A DNA stretch of 64,000 nucleotides from Branchiostoma floridae (Eukaryota; Chordata; Leptocardii; Amphioxiformes; Branchiostomatidae): contig NC_049979.1 of the NCBI RefSeq assembly GCF_000003815.2, positions 5,694,762 to 5,758,761 of the forward strand. The letters are read 5' to 3'. Made by a program: the position numbers and the translations under genes. The notes beneath the pieces were generated by a model. That model made no database searches, had not been told where the DNA came from, and saw nothing but the letters and a program-made list of their open reading frames with translations. Below, in pieces: positions 1-11,900 of the stretch (the first letter of the stretch is position 1; every line of letters starts with the position of its first letter).

Positions 1-239
1 AGTATTCACACATACTAAAACCACGAGAGAATGAGCGTACACATGCACACTAATAAACTGCCTGCTTAACACAATATAAAGGGCACTTGGGAAGAGACCT
101 GGTACATATTGCTGCATACCACTTGGAAAACCCCTTCAACACAATGGCACATAAATGTATGTCTACATCTTAAAATATATATACAACACATTTAATCATA
201 AACATATGTTCACAGCAGTTTTGGTGTAATTAGGACTGG

Positions 240-560
240 ATTCAAGGTTATTTCGTATCATAACAGAAAAAATGTCCCTCAGGACAGCAATATTCTACAA
301 GACAGCACTTCAGTCAATTGAGACAGCACTATATTCCACTGAGACAGCACTACTGTCCTTGAGGACTGCATTATTTTCCAATCCGAAAGCAATGTTATGA
401 TACAGACCAGCAGTCATGTCCCAAAGACGGAAATATTTTCAATCAGTAGGACAGCAGCATTGCTCTTTAGGACAGCAGTTTTGTCATCAGAGAACAGCAG
501 TTCTTTTAATACAAAACAGCAGTATTGTCAGGCTGGCTGGAAAACCACCTCAAAGAAAAC
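240..560. repeat. Diverged short tandem repeat around 'gacagcac'
   Basis: Imperfect units of roughly 25-30 bp built on gacagca followed by a short A/T stretch recur about ten times. Divergence is high, so this is an old array. I see no exon beside it. The rest of 1-1205 is AT-rich sequence in which I see no gene. Confidence 0.45.
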
Positions 561-1205
561 ACTGTGCTCCAAAGAATGCTTCAGGAAACAATTATTCCAT
601 CTAAAGTTCCATCAGATGTTTTGTAGTAAAACATCATCATTCTCATTCAACATCAAATCATGCAGGCCCACCCTAGCTTACTTCTAGTCTCCAACAAGGC
701 TGCGCACCCTCAAGTCTGCTTTGAACCGATCACGTTCGAACCCAAATCAATCGTCACCAAAAACTCACCACTATCTTCCCTTTCTAGCCATCTTTGTCAG
801 TACCATCTAGCATCATTTTTCACCAGATTAAGAGCAAAGTCAATTCAAACTTGGACCCTCAAAATGCTTTCCTCACTTCCTTGCTGAAACTTCCATAGAC
901 CCATTGCAGAATGTGCACACCACATTATCAACTATGACCTACCCATAATCAATAAATAGAAGTTTCAGTTACAAAGTCAGGTAGTTGTAAAATGCAACAA
1001 ACACAATTTGTTTCTTCTACACATTAAGATATATTAAAATATACACCTAGTAATATATTATATAATCTACATTAAAGCCCATTCCAGACTTCCTGAAGCA
1101 CTAACAGCTTTCAAGGAGGTATCATCATGACTATGTACAATCACAGGCTCCTTCGCTCACTAATGTCACAGAAACTACCCTCTCATATGTTTAATCTCAT
1201 GTTCT

Positions 1206-1350
1206 TGAGACATGTCTTCTGTACTTCAGATGTGTTTCTTGTACTTAAGACATGTCTTCTGTACTGAAGTCATGTCTCCTGTACTTAAAACCTGTCTTCT
1301 ATACTTAAGACATGTCTCTTGTACTCAAGACCTGTCTCCTGCACTTAAGA
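1206..1350 (-). repeat. Minisatellite copying a terminal exon end and its stop codon
   Basis: Five to six units of about 29 bp share the core tgtacttaagac. Read on the minus strand, the unit contains the TCTTAAG that ends the reading frame of the exon at 1345-1503 (stop TAA at 1345-1347). The array therefore starts at the stop codon and runs into the 3' flank, as it does for MRPL14 at 38452-38760. Confidence 0.65.
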
Positions 1351-2100
1351 CCCGTCAGCCAGACGAAGGTCCAGCTCCTCCTTCTCAGGAGGCTCGGTGG
1401 CGCCGTAGGTTTTGTGGTTCCCGTCCTTCATTGGCGGGGCAGACTTGGGCGGCGTGGTGGGCGACACGGACGCAGGGTCCATCAGCAGGGCAGACACAAA
1501 CGGCTGTGGGAGACAAAAGAAACATTAGTAGGAGACACTAACGGTTGTGGGAGACAAGAAACATCAGAAGGAGACACTAACGGCTGTGGGAGACACAAAC
1601 GGCTGTGGGAGACAACAAACATCAGTAGGAGACACAAACGGCTGTGGGAGACAACAAACATCAGTAGGAGACACAAAGATCAGTAGGAGACACTAACGGC
1701 TGTGGGAGACAAGAAACATCAGTAGGAGACACAAAAGGCTGTGAGAGACAAGAAACAACAATAGGAGACACAAACGGCTGTGGGAGACAAGAAATATTAG
1801 TTGGAGACTATAGCTGAAGGTTAGAGGGGCTACTTGTTGCCCTTGTAATTTCAGGCTGTCTCTAGTTATGGTTAGATAAAATTTACTTGTTTTATGATAT
1901 ATAGCCTGGGTCCTGTGGGCTAAAACTGTTAGCTGAAGGTTAGAGGCATTAATTTTTGTGATTTGAGTAAATTCTGTTAGTGCCCCTGTTTGGTGGGCAG
2001 GAGAGAGTGGGGCATGCTGGTCTTCAGGCTGGGAGAAAGAGAAGTTTGAACTTGACTGCAGGCTTACCAAGTCCCCGATGTCAAACGGTGGGTTGAAAAA
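1345..2100 (-). CDS. Last two coding exons of an unrecognised gene
   Basis: Two exons join in phase 0. The first, 2068-2100 (33 bp), follows an acceptor ending ctacatgtag, encodes FFNPPFDIGDL and ends at the donor TTG|GTAAGC. The second, 1345-1503 (159 bp), follows the acceptor ctcccacag, encodes 52 residues beginning PFVSALLMDP, and ends LRLADGS-stop. The tail is rich in Pro, Thr and acidic residues (TTPPKSAPP, EPPEKEELD) and looks like a flexible cytosolic C terminus. I do not recognise the family. Upstream exons should lie at coordinates above 2100, between here and the divergent E2F gene, but I could not identify them; part of that space is an assembly gap. Both exons have consensus splice sites and GC-richer coding-like sequence. 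The last exon is flanked by arrays on both sides. Confidence 0.55.
1501..1811 (-). repeat. Acceptor-type junction minisatellite
   Basis: About eight copies of a unit near 39 bp (core cggctgtgggagacaa) adjoin the exon that ends at 1503. On the minus strand each unit reads TCTCCCACAG followed by CCGTTTGTGTC, the real acceptor plus the first exon bases. The array lies upstream of the exon in transcript order and supplies several decoy acceptors. Confidence 0.8.
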
Positions 2101-2305
2101 CTACATGTAGAAGGAAATGTGGTGAGAAGCATGAAGACAGTATTAAACAGTATGAAGACTTTGTGGGAACTACCTCAAGAGTATTGAAGTGTGGGATTTA
2201 TACTTTTCACAGGAGAGCAGTAATTTTCCGTATATGTGCATAATATAACATAATAATTGTTATCATTTAGGGGTGTTTTTTTACTGAGAAGTTTATGTCT
2301 TTAAT

Positions 2306-2641
2306 GTCAATGGACCGATCCTGATTGAACGCGACATCGAACAAAGAGAACCAGGTAGAACCCCCTACCCCCTATTCTGTTCCAAACACCTCTGTCAAAA
2401 ATAGCCCCAGTGGGACAGAAATGGCCAAAGAAAAATGCTATGCCTTTTTTGTTGAAGACTTTACCCACGGCCCTGTCTGAGAGGACTTCAGGACCCAAAA
2501 AGCTAAACAAAAGTCAGTCGTTTTTATCAGCTAAGCAACGGTGGCGGCCAGTGCTGTCCAACAAGCACCGTTTTTTACAGAGGTGTTCGAAATAGAACCA
2601 TGATCGAACAAAGGACAGGGATTCAGGATCAGTCCATTGAC
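2306..2641. mobile_element. Inverted-repeat (MITE-like) element, about 336 bp
   Basis: The left end reads gtcaatggaccgatcctga and the right end, reverse-complemented, reads gtcaatggactgatcctga, a near-perfect 19-bp terminal inverted repeat. No transposase reading frame is present, so it is a non-autonomous element or foldback. Target duplication is unclear. Confidence 0.55.
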
Positions 2642-2806
2642 TGATTGATCAACTGACTGATCGATTCACTGATTGATCAATTCACTGATTGATTGACTGA
2701 CTGATCNNNNNNNNNNNNNNNNNNNNNNNNNNNNNNNNNNNNNNNNNNNNNNNNNNNNNNNNNNNNNNNNNNNNNNNNNNNNNNNNNNNNNNNNNNNNNN
2801 NNNNNN
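2642..2806. other. TGAT/TGAC simple repeat running into an assembly gap
   Basis: Tetranucleotide-like tgat/tgac repeats (2642-2706) lead directly into 100 N (2707-2806), the usual placeholder for a gap of unknown size. The repeat probably caused the assembly break. Confidence 0.8.
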
Positions 2807-4349
2807 ATTTGGAAAAAAAAATTACCATGTCTTATGAAGTTATGGTGGACTTTGGATTGAGCTCAGGGGTAAAAGTTGTAAAAGACTGCTTTGATAGAGT
2901 GTAGCTAATCAGACAATTTTCTCCTGGATTGTTGTCTAGTCAGCTGTCATTATTGCAAGTATGGTTTTAATAGCCTTTCATTAGTTTCAAGACTTGGGCT
3001 ATCAATTGTACAAGGGAACAATAGGTATTGTCCCATCTCAATACACCAACCGTAGGGGAGGGAAAAAGTGTGAATTTGTATTGTAAGAGGGGTGAAAATT
3101 GTTTTTTACTCTCCTATCATGCCTAATACAATATGATTTCCAGAATTTTAGTGGGGTCTAAAATCTTTTCATTGCATGGGGTAAGAAGAGAATTGGTTAT
3201 CGAAGCCAGAAAAAAGAGCAGGAAGCAACCAGATATTAAAGAGATTTGGCTACCTAAACAAAAATCTGTCAAATGCTCCCGCCACAGAATATGTAAAACA
3301 GTTTGAGAATCTTTTTTTTTTTCCTTTGAGTCTGACAAAAGTTTTCAAATTAGACAATTCACAAGAAGGAAAGTTTAAACTTTGTACCCAGGTGTGAACT
3401 GGTCTCCTGTTCACAGGCCATGATCAAAAGACAAGATTAAACCAACATTTTTTTAATCATCTTACTGGGGTAGCCTTTTGACACTATCTTTGTATTGATT
3501 ATTGGATTAGAAAACAGGATGCAGGTAAATTTTCATTCAACCATTCAAGAGAATAGATTTTTTTAGACAACATCCTAAAACAAAGCAAAACATGGAACGT
3601 GGGGAGCTCATACCCCCGATTTGGCGACCTCACTTTCCTATAGATTTCATTGAATGTTTTAGACCAAACAGGCTGGAATTATTCATTGCAAGATTTGTTT
3701 ATCCTATCACTGTTACGCTGTTAAATTAATGCATATTCCATCCCCTAGCGCACATACCACAACATGAAATGTACCCCTGTAGCTTTACACGTCCAAGATA
3801 AACAAAATCTGTGAATATTTTTTCAGGGTGGGGGCTCCCGTTGACACGTTTGTAAGCAAGTCCCGTCACCGTTACAATAGGCCGACTCTTTGCACTGCTG
3901 TGTAACGTTCTAGTCACTGATTTTCAAAGGAGCTTCTTATCTTGCCTGCCAATATTGTCAACAACATGATGTAGATACTAGAAACGATAACACAGATTGC
4001 AGTAGGAGTGTCCCAAGGATAGAAATTTGTTATGGCAGACAGAACTTTAGCCCTCCAATGCTCTGTCCCGAAAAACTGAACGTCTTGACTTGAAATTGTA
4101 TTTTTGTAAGCTAAACTGACAGAAATAAGAACAACATGGGCTCTCAAACTTTAAGTGGGAGGGGGAAATTTAGACTAAAGTAGCTAGCAACAGCCCTGGC
4201 TGGCTTTTTTTCTGCCAAATGTAGTATTGTTAATTTGTAAGAATTTTGTCAAGACAAGTATTACCCATGATTTACCTACCTAATTAAGACATGCTGCAGT
4301 TTTTAATATTGAAGATAATAAGTAACACAAGTGTTGTCTTTGTTCACAG
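2807..4349. other. Spacer and 5' flank of the E2F gene
   Basis: AT-rich sequence with no exon I can support. The splice acceptor tgttcacag at 4341-4349 shows that the E2F transcript has a non-coding first exon upstream, probably in this interval. The missing upstream exons of the gene at 1345-2100 may also lie here. A hydrophobic minus-strand reading frame (3914-4147) was considered and not called. Confidence 0.5.
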
Positions 4350-4361
4350 ATTTAAGCAGTC

Positions 4362-7300
4362 ATGGCAGAAGAATACCAGTGCTCCCTCGTACCCGAGGGT
4401 TTTAGGAACGTCCAGAATTCCGACACGGAGTCTGAATCAGAACACCAGAGCTCCGTCCTCCCCTTCACTAGCCTCAGCCAGGACAAATCAGACTCCAAAG
4501 ACGACTCAGGCTTCTACGAATCAGGGACCCTCTCAGGTTCTAGTGTTAGTCATGATCAGACGTCCACTGCCACTATATGTGGGCCCACCGAGGATCAAAC
4601 CAGCTCAGGAACTGAATTCAAAAAGCCAAAACCAACCCCCAAGAAGGCAGCTAACCTCACATTGCTGACCAACCTGCCCATCGATGCAGCCAGCGCGTCA
4701 GAAAACGGTGTGCCGGTAACTCCAACAAAACCGGCTGACGGCCAGGAACCTGTGACACCGCTCACGCCGACGGCAAACCTTAAGCTGCTCATGAGTGCGA
4801 TCAGTCCGGATATCCGTACGCGGGAACTACAGATGAAGAGCACGACAAACCTCCAGTCGCTGTTTAGCGCGCTGAGCCCCGACATGAAGAGCCAGGAGCT
4901 GGAGTTGAAGAAGAAGGAACTGTTTCCACGGAAACCAAGGAAAGGAGCGGAGAAGGAAGCATCGTCTCAGACATCCTCTCAAGACGATGATGACTTGGAA
5001 GTTGATGAGGGTGAGAAACCAGTCAGCAGGAAGGAGAAGTCACTAGGACTGCTGTGTCAAAGGTCAGGAGTGTGCTGTGTTTGTTTTAAAACATCGGAAG
5101 ATTTTCTCTTCAGAAAGCCCTGGATATTAACATAAACTAGGCATATATTCTTCTGTTTATCATTTGTATGAAATGCTTTTGTTAGTGTATTCCCAAAGTT
5201 TGACCTACTGCCATTTTTTCACCAGATTCCTCTCCAAGTTTCCCGATGACCCAGAGCCAGGTGTGGGAAAGGAAATTTGTTTAGACGAAGTTGCCAAGGA
5301 TTTAGGTAAGCCAGGCACCAATGATCATTGAAATTCGACTACCAAGTATTACTATTTAGTATACTCCAGTATTTTTTCTCATCAACTTCATGGACCGTAT
5401 CCTAGTACAGCTCACATTGACTGATTGTACTTGTTTGCTAGGGCTAGATATACTTGCCCTTTAGGTTTTTAAGACTAGCAGTTTGACAAATACTAAAAGG
5501 TAAATACAGTGGAATTCGCTTATTTGGATAGCTCATTTGTCAGAGCATTTTATCCAATAGTCCGAAGTATCCAACAGTCCGAAGTTGGGCCACTAACGCC
5601 CCGAAGCCGGGAGGGGGGCGAATATAGGATTACTACTACGCAAGACGCAAACACCACACATACGATACGGAACTTCATTTACAAAACTTTTGAATCAGAC
5701 ATTTGTTCATCTAGAGCAGTAGTAGTCTAAGAGGTAGTTACTGTATTAATAACCTACAGTACTGTTTTGAACGAATGGAACGTCAACTGTTTGAATCTAC
5801 AACATCACTAAATAGCCAGCAAAATATCGAACAGATTCCAGTTACAAGCTTTACATAATTATACGTTCCGATATTATACAATTTACGTGCGATGATAAAT
5901 CTAATAAAGATTTTTAAGTCGGTGGCTAAATGAACATGTAGAAAAATACGCTTGACTCGCACTGCCGAGAGCGTAACTAATTGAACCACAACAAAGACAA
6001 ACACAACTCCGCTTGTATGCCGGAAAAAATTATGTTGATTTCGTAATTTTGAGCAAAATGACGGCAGGTATTGGAGAGATAAACTCTTCACCTTCTTATT
6101 TACATCTTGTGTCCACAAATTACGCTGAAATTTTAAACTCGACGCCGTCTTTCGCAGTTATAGACGGAAAATTTCACTTTTAAAACATTTTTAAAATGGC
6201 GTGGCTTGAGATATCCCGCCATTCAATGCGGCTGATTGCAACATCACAGTTCATTGACCCTGTTGCGTTACGTGCGCTGTAAAAATCTACGTAGTGCAGC
6301 CGAAATCAGCTCAATAATGAGACAGTGGATATATAAAAACACATTTTGTAGGGTAAACCAAGTTTAGACGTCCGCCCATCATGCCTTGCGGCAACCTATC
6401 AAAATGGCGCCTAACCAATGTTCGCATGCTATCACAGCGGCATTGGCAAGATTTTCGGTGGAATCTACCTATCTTACGGTCCTTTTCATGATTTTATGCC
6501 TTCATACATACAGTTGTTGGTTGATTTTGGCCTCATTTTGTAAGTTTTAGCGTATATTTTCCCATTTTATTCGCTACAATTTGACGTGATTCTATCCAAA
6601 AACCCGAATTTTGAGACCGGGGGTTATCCAATTCTGCGAAGCCTTATACAATAGAATGAATGGCAAATGGTTTGGGATTTCGCAATTCTATGCAATTACC
6701 CGAATTATCCAAAAAGGCGTAATACGAATAATTGGAATCCACTGTATGAAAGTCTGTAACAAAAAATGAGAATTTTGTTCCAGTTTAACAAGTCTTATGA
6801 TGATTAACAAGTCTGTACTTTTGCATCTACAGGTGTTGAGAGGAGGAGGATCTATGACATCGTGAATGTCCTGGAGAGTGTTCAGGTGGTCAGTCGTCTG
6901 GCCAAGAACCGCTACAACTGGCATGGCAGGACCCTGCTCAACAACACTCTGTCACGACTTAAGGTAGGTCTCGGGGGTCCTCTTGTACTTAAAACTACTT
7001 TGTGGTCAATTTTGAATCCATTGTTTCAAAGACCTGTTGTTTCGTGATACCACTAGCTCTCCTTTTGTCTGGCTCGTGCTTGTTTGTAGTGCTAGTAACT
7101 AGTATTGCCCTTTACTCTAGATGCCTTGCACTTACGCTTTTGTCTGAAATGAACAAACTATTGTTGTATGTAGTCCCAAAGTTAGGAGAAGGTCATCATA
7201 ACATTTACATGTACTATCACAAAAACAGATGATTCTGAATACCTGTAATTTCCAACCCGAAAAATGGACTTACCCAAATTTTCTACTGTCCAACATCAGA

Positions 7301-8014
7301 CAGTCATATTATGCAGATAACTCACATGCAAATTATGATTCACTGCTGGAACATGACTCAGGCTAAGTCATGTGTTCTATCCGCATTTTTTTTGGTTGAA
7401 AATTAAAGTTTAACTGGCTGTAAAACATTCCTTCTTTATGACAGGTCCAGGGCCTTGAGATGAAGTATGATGAGATGATGGAGCAGGTGAAACAGCAGGA
7501 GGAGGAGGATGAGTTTGAGCCGAGATCTCGCAAGGCGCCGCTCCACGTCAACAAGGACATGAACATGCCTAACCGCACAGGCTACCGCTTCGATGCCTCT
7601 TCTATCCTGAAAGGTAGGAAGGTTTGACTATTGATATATAGACATGTCACGATGTCAGTGTTTTTGGTTGTCTTTCATGGTACAGTATATTATTCGGTGC
7701 CCCAAAGAAGTAAAGGTTAAGATAGACCAACAGCTTTTTTTGGCCAATGGGGCAGTCGGTGAATTGTTATCTGAAGAACACAATGTCTAGCCAGTAATGC
7801 CAGGGATCAAACCCGTTCTTGTGTCCAGTAGCCTAGTGTCTAAGCCAATCAAGGCCATCGAGTTTAGATAAAAGATTTTTTTTGTCACAGTTTGACTGAC
7901 TTTCATCTTTCTTTCTTCCAAACAGCTGGTGCCACTGCCATTGCCATGAGTCGTAGAGACAAGTCCCTCGGGGCCATGAGCCAGAAGTTCATCATGCTGT
8001 TCTTGGCTTCAAAT
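4362..8014 (+). CDS. E2F7/8: Atypical E2F transcription factor (E2F7/E2F8 type), 5' portion
   Basis: Five coding exons join with matching phases: 4362-5062, 5226-5305, 6833-6963, 7445-7613 and 7926-8014, giving 390 codons. E2F7 and E2F8 are repressors of G1/S and DNA-damage genes that bind DNA without a DP partner because they carry two winged-helix domains. The first domain (about residues 222-304) begins [12 protein letters not shown], contains [13 protein letters not shown] and ends NRYNWHGR. The second starts near residue 370 with [13 protein letters not shown] and is cut off after LFLASN. The N-terminal region is Ser/Thr/Asp-rich, with a motif (NLxxLxSAxSPD) present twice at residues 138-184. 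The start follows an acceptor and short leader. The remaining exons are absent: a 259-N gap follows, then the tail of a minus-strand gene. Confidence 0.95.
5507..6744. mobile_element. Pogo/Tigger-like non-autonomous DNA transposon in an E2F intron
   Basis: A 1238-bp element is bounded by cagtggaattcgcttat on the left and the inverted end attggaatccactg on the right, flanked by TA on both sides (5505-5506 and 6745-6746). The cagt...ttcgctta start resembles pogo-family termini from memory. No transposase frame is visible. It lies inside the intron between E2F exons 2 and 3. Confidence 0.75.
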
Positions 8015-8330
8015 GTAAGTCTTCATGTTGAACCTAGCTTTACCATGTCAGGAATTCTTATGTGTAGAAAAGCATGCTCTTCTTGGCTTCAAATGTAAGT
8101 CTTCATGTTAACCCAAACCTCACCATGTCAGTAATTCTTATGTGTAGAAAAGTATGCTCTTCTTGGCTTCAAATGTAAGTCTTCATGTTAACCCAAACCT
8201 CACCATGTCAGTAATTCTTATGTGTAGAAAAGTGTGCTCTTCTTGGCTTCAAATGTAAGTCTTCATGTTGAACCAAACCTTCTTGTCAGTAATTGTTATG
8301 TGCAGAATAGAATGGCCAACAAGGTTGTCC
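7999..8330 (+). repeat. Donor-type junction minisatellite after E2F exon 5
   Basis: Four copies of an 80-bp unit follow the exon. Each carries the last exon bases ttcttggcttcaaat joined to gtaagtcttcatgtt, with donors at 8015, 8095, 8175 and 8255. The copies differ by a few substitutions. Every copy preserves the GTAAGT donor. Confidence 0.9.
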
Positions 8331-8378
8331 CTCAATCCAACTGAAATATTTGACAATTTTGGTTACACAGCTGTAATT

Positions 8379-8637
8379 NNNNNNNNNNNNNNNNNNNNNN
8401 NNNNNNNNNNNNNNNNNNNNNNNNNNNNNNNNNNNNNNNNNNNNNNNNNNNNNNNNNNNNNNNNNNNNNNNNNNNNNNNNNNNNNNNNNNNNNNNNNNNN
8501 NNNNNNNNNNNNNNNNNNNNNNNNNNNNNNNNNNNNNNNNNNNNNNNNNNNNNNNNNNNNNNNNNNNNNNNNNNNNNNNNNNNNNNNNNNNNNNNNNNNN
8601 NNNNNNNNNNNNNNNNNNNNNNNNNNNNNNNNNNNNN
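8379..8637. other. Assembly gap of 259 N
   Basis: Unlike the other gaps it is not exactly 100 N, so its size may have been estimated. It follows truncated E2F coding sequence and precedes a tgat/tgac repeat. The second half of the E2F gene cannot fit in 259 bp. Confidence 0.9.
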
Positions 8638-8926
8638 GGCTTACAGATTGATTGATTAATTGGTTGATTGACTGAGTAGTAAAATAAGAGAAAGACACAT
8701 ATATCCCAGTGTCTGTGGGTAATCACTGACCGAACATGCAGGGGAACTTTCACAGATTGACACAAGACATTACATAAACAATATTGCCCAGTGTAAGTGT
8801 TGTTCATTTTTACCTTAAAATCATATTGTACCGTTGTCTCAATTACATGTAAAATGACAACATTTTGTTTTTCAGTTATCAAAATATATCACAATAGATG
8901 CTAATTCGCACAACTTTGAAGGCATG

Positions 8927-11900
8927 TCAAAGAATAATAGTAGCCATACGTACAGCAGTTGGGGAGCTGCCAGTACTGCCGGCCTCGTCGTCCGTGTCTG
9001 TGAATTGCTGGGAGAAAAAAAGGGAGAATCAGCGACATGGGTGCAGCAAGGCAGGTACATGTACCTATGCATGGTACTTACACAGTGCTACTGGTACTTA
9101 CATGGTATATTATACATGGTACTGGTGTTCACAATGGTTACATGCACTTACATGGTACTTCTGGTACTTACATGGTACTTGAGGTCCTTATATGGTATTA
9201 ATGGTAATTATGTGGTACTTGTGATACTTGGTGGTACTTATATTGTATTCATGGTACTTTTATGGTACTTCCGTGGTACTAGTGGTACTTACGTGGTACT
9301 TGTGTGCTGTCAGGCCACTGAACACACCAAAGCAGGTTTTGGCAATGATGAGAGCGAGAGTCATGACCAGCACCAGAGCAGTGACGATGGTGTGAGCATC
9401 CAGGGTACCTGTGGGAGGGACAGGTAATGTCACCTGGGCACACCTGTGTAGCTCAGGTGAGTTAGCACCTGGGCACACCTGTTTAGCTCAGGTGAGTTAG
9501 CACCTGGGTACACCTGTGTAGCTCAGGTGAGTTAGCACCTGGGCACACCTGTTTAACTCAGGTGAGTTAGCACCTGGGCACACCTGTGTAGCTCAGGTGA
9601 GTTAGCACCTGGGCACACCTGTTTAACTGAGGTGAGTTAGCACCTGGATACACCTGTGTAGCTCAGGTGAGTTAGCACTGGGGCACACCTGTGTAGCTCA
9701 GGTGAGTTAGCACTGGGGCACATCTGTGTAGCTCAAGTGAGCTAGCACCTGGGTACACCTGTGTAGCTCAGGTGAGTTAGCACCTGTATACACCTGTGTA
9801 GCTCAGGTGAGTTAGCACCTGTATACACCTGTGTAGCTCAGGTGAGTTAGCACCTGGGCACATCTGTGTAGCTCAGGTGAGTTAGCACCTGGGCACACCT
9901 GTGTAGCTCAGGTGAGTTAGCACCTGGGTACACCTGTGTAGCTCAGGTGAGTTAGCACCTGTATACACCTGTGTAGCTCAGGTGAGTTAGCACCTGGGCA
10001 CACCTGTGTAACTGAGGTGAGTTAGCACCTGGATACACCTGTGTAGCTCAGGTGAGTTAGCACTGGGGCACACCTGTGTAGCTCAGGTGAGTTAGCACTG
10101 GGGCACATCTGTGTAGCTCAAGTGAGCTAGTACCTGGGTACACCTGTGTAGCTCAGGTGAGTTAGCACCTGTATACACCTGTGTAGCTCAGGTGAGTTAG
10201 CACCTGTATACACCTGTGTAGCTCAGGTGAGTTAGCACCTGGGTACACCTGTGTAGCTCAGGTGAGTAGCACCTGGGCACACCTGTGTAGCTCAGGTGAG
10301 TTAGCACCTAGGTACACCTGTGTAGCTCAGGTGAGTTAGCACCTAGGTACACCTGTGTAGCTCAGGTGAGTTAACACCTGGGCACACTTGTGTAACTCAG
10401 GTGACTTATCATCTGGGTACACCTGCATTTTAAGTTTTTGGGGACGTCCAAATGTTACCAAACTTTTCAACCGCTAGTATTATACTGAATGTTTCAAAGT
10501 TGAAGTGATAAGACTGACATAAATAGTAAGAAGTTGTATTATAAAGGATTCAGGAAAAGATGGCGAGCAACAGACAGTTATGAGGACTGGATTTGAAGGA
10601 TAATCACCTAATTTACGAGGCTGAGCTGTTACATGAGAGAAACGTGGCATGTGAGGAGTGCAGCACACAGTGAGACAGAGAGAACATGTGCATGGTGAAA
10701 GTCACATAAGACACAAGTGAAAATGTTGAAAAACTTAACATTAAAGAAAGATTAGAACAGCACCAAAAATCTGTGCATTGAAGTAAGGAAACATGACTCT
10801 ACTGTGTAAGAAGAAAACATGAAAGTTTACAGTCAGAGTAGAAAGGAAGGTATGATGAGAGAATGAGGTGGAACTACCCAAGTAGATAAGGCAATCTGCT
10901 CAAGAGGTTTGATGCTTGATATTTCTGTGCTGATGTAAGATGCTAATACATGTAGCATGATGTTTAACAGCAGTTACAGTACTACTAGTGAGTGTATCAA
11001 AGGTTTGCCAAAAAGTAGTTACTCAAGCAACTGGATATGATTTTGGAAACGGTCAGACGTTTCAGCTGGCTGTTCAAAGGTTCCTACAATATGCTATGAT
11101 GATGGTAAGGACAATGGTAGCAGCATGAGTTGTTTTCCAAAAAGCAGACATGATTGTACACGGCACGGATTAAGGACTGACAAGTGCAGTGCAGCTGGTG
11201 CAGTGCAGGACTTACTGTCGTCTCCTGAGTCCCGGGGACGGGACGGAAGTGTGCAGATGGAGGGATGGAGAGAGTGCAGCAGAGGAGGAAAAACAGTGTG
11301 AGCATGCAACTGGTAGTATCACCTAGCGACACACCGGTTCAAACTGGTTGTCACTTAGCTATACACACCAGTTCAAACTGGTTATCACTTATCATTGACA
11401 TGTGTCATCACTTCATACTGCAGAACTTGACAAATGCCACCAATATGTACATACAGTGGTACAGGTCTGCAACAGGGAACTGAGGAATCCCTAAGTGTTA
11501 ACTCTAGCCTGTTGCAGCAACAAAAGCCATCTATTTACTTCTCTCTCAATAAACATTATATCTATGACACAGCACAGAGAGGAAGATTGGGGATTGTGCT
11601 GAGGTGTGGGATTGAAGAGTTGTGACTAACCCAGTCTGATGATGGAGAAGAGCAGGCTGCACTGCTGCAGTGTGGGGGGATGGGTGGCAAGTAGTGGTGC
11701 ATACCTAAACTCATATTCAGGTTCAGGTCCGGATTCAGGTCTAGCAGTTCAGGTTCAGGTCCGGACTTTAAGTCCGGACCTGAATCCATCATTGCATATT
11801 ATGTGCGTTAGAAAGTGTTCTTTTTTGAGGGGGAGGGGGGATGGTGCATATAAAATTGCATGTTAGCATGAATTAATGCAATGCAAAAGATACATGCAAG

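Noticed and set aside
3914-4147. Minus-strand frame of 77 residues with a strongly hydrophobic segment
   Set aside because: No recognisable family, no supporting splice context that joins it to the exons at 1345-2100, and AT-rich base composition; may be chance.
7785-7860. Possible reverse-oriented tRNA-like SINE head (gggtttgatccctggc on minus)
   Set aside because: Only a B-box-like string is visible; no A box or shared body with the other SINEs.
9412-10430. CRISPR-like array (regular 36-bp repeats)
   Set aside because: Units are contiguous tandem repeats with no unique spacers, and the context is a eukaryotic intron.
11205-11290. Possible TMEM63 exon on minus strand with a GTAAGT donor at 11213
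   Set aside because: The phases of exons 18 and 19 already join without it, and no good acceptor opens a frame of plausible sequence.
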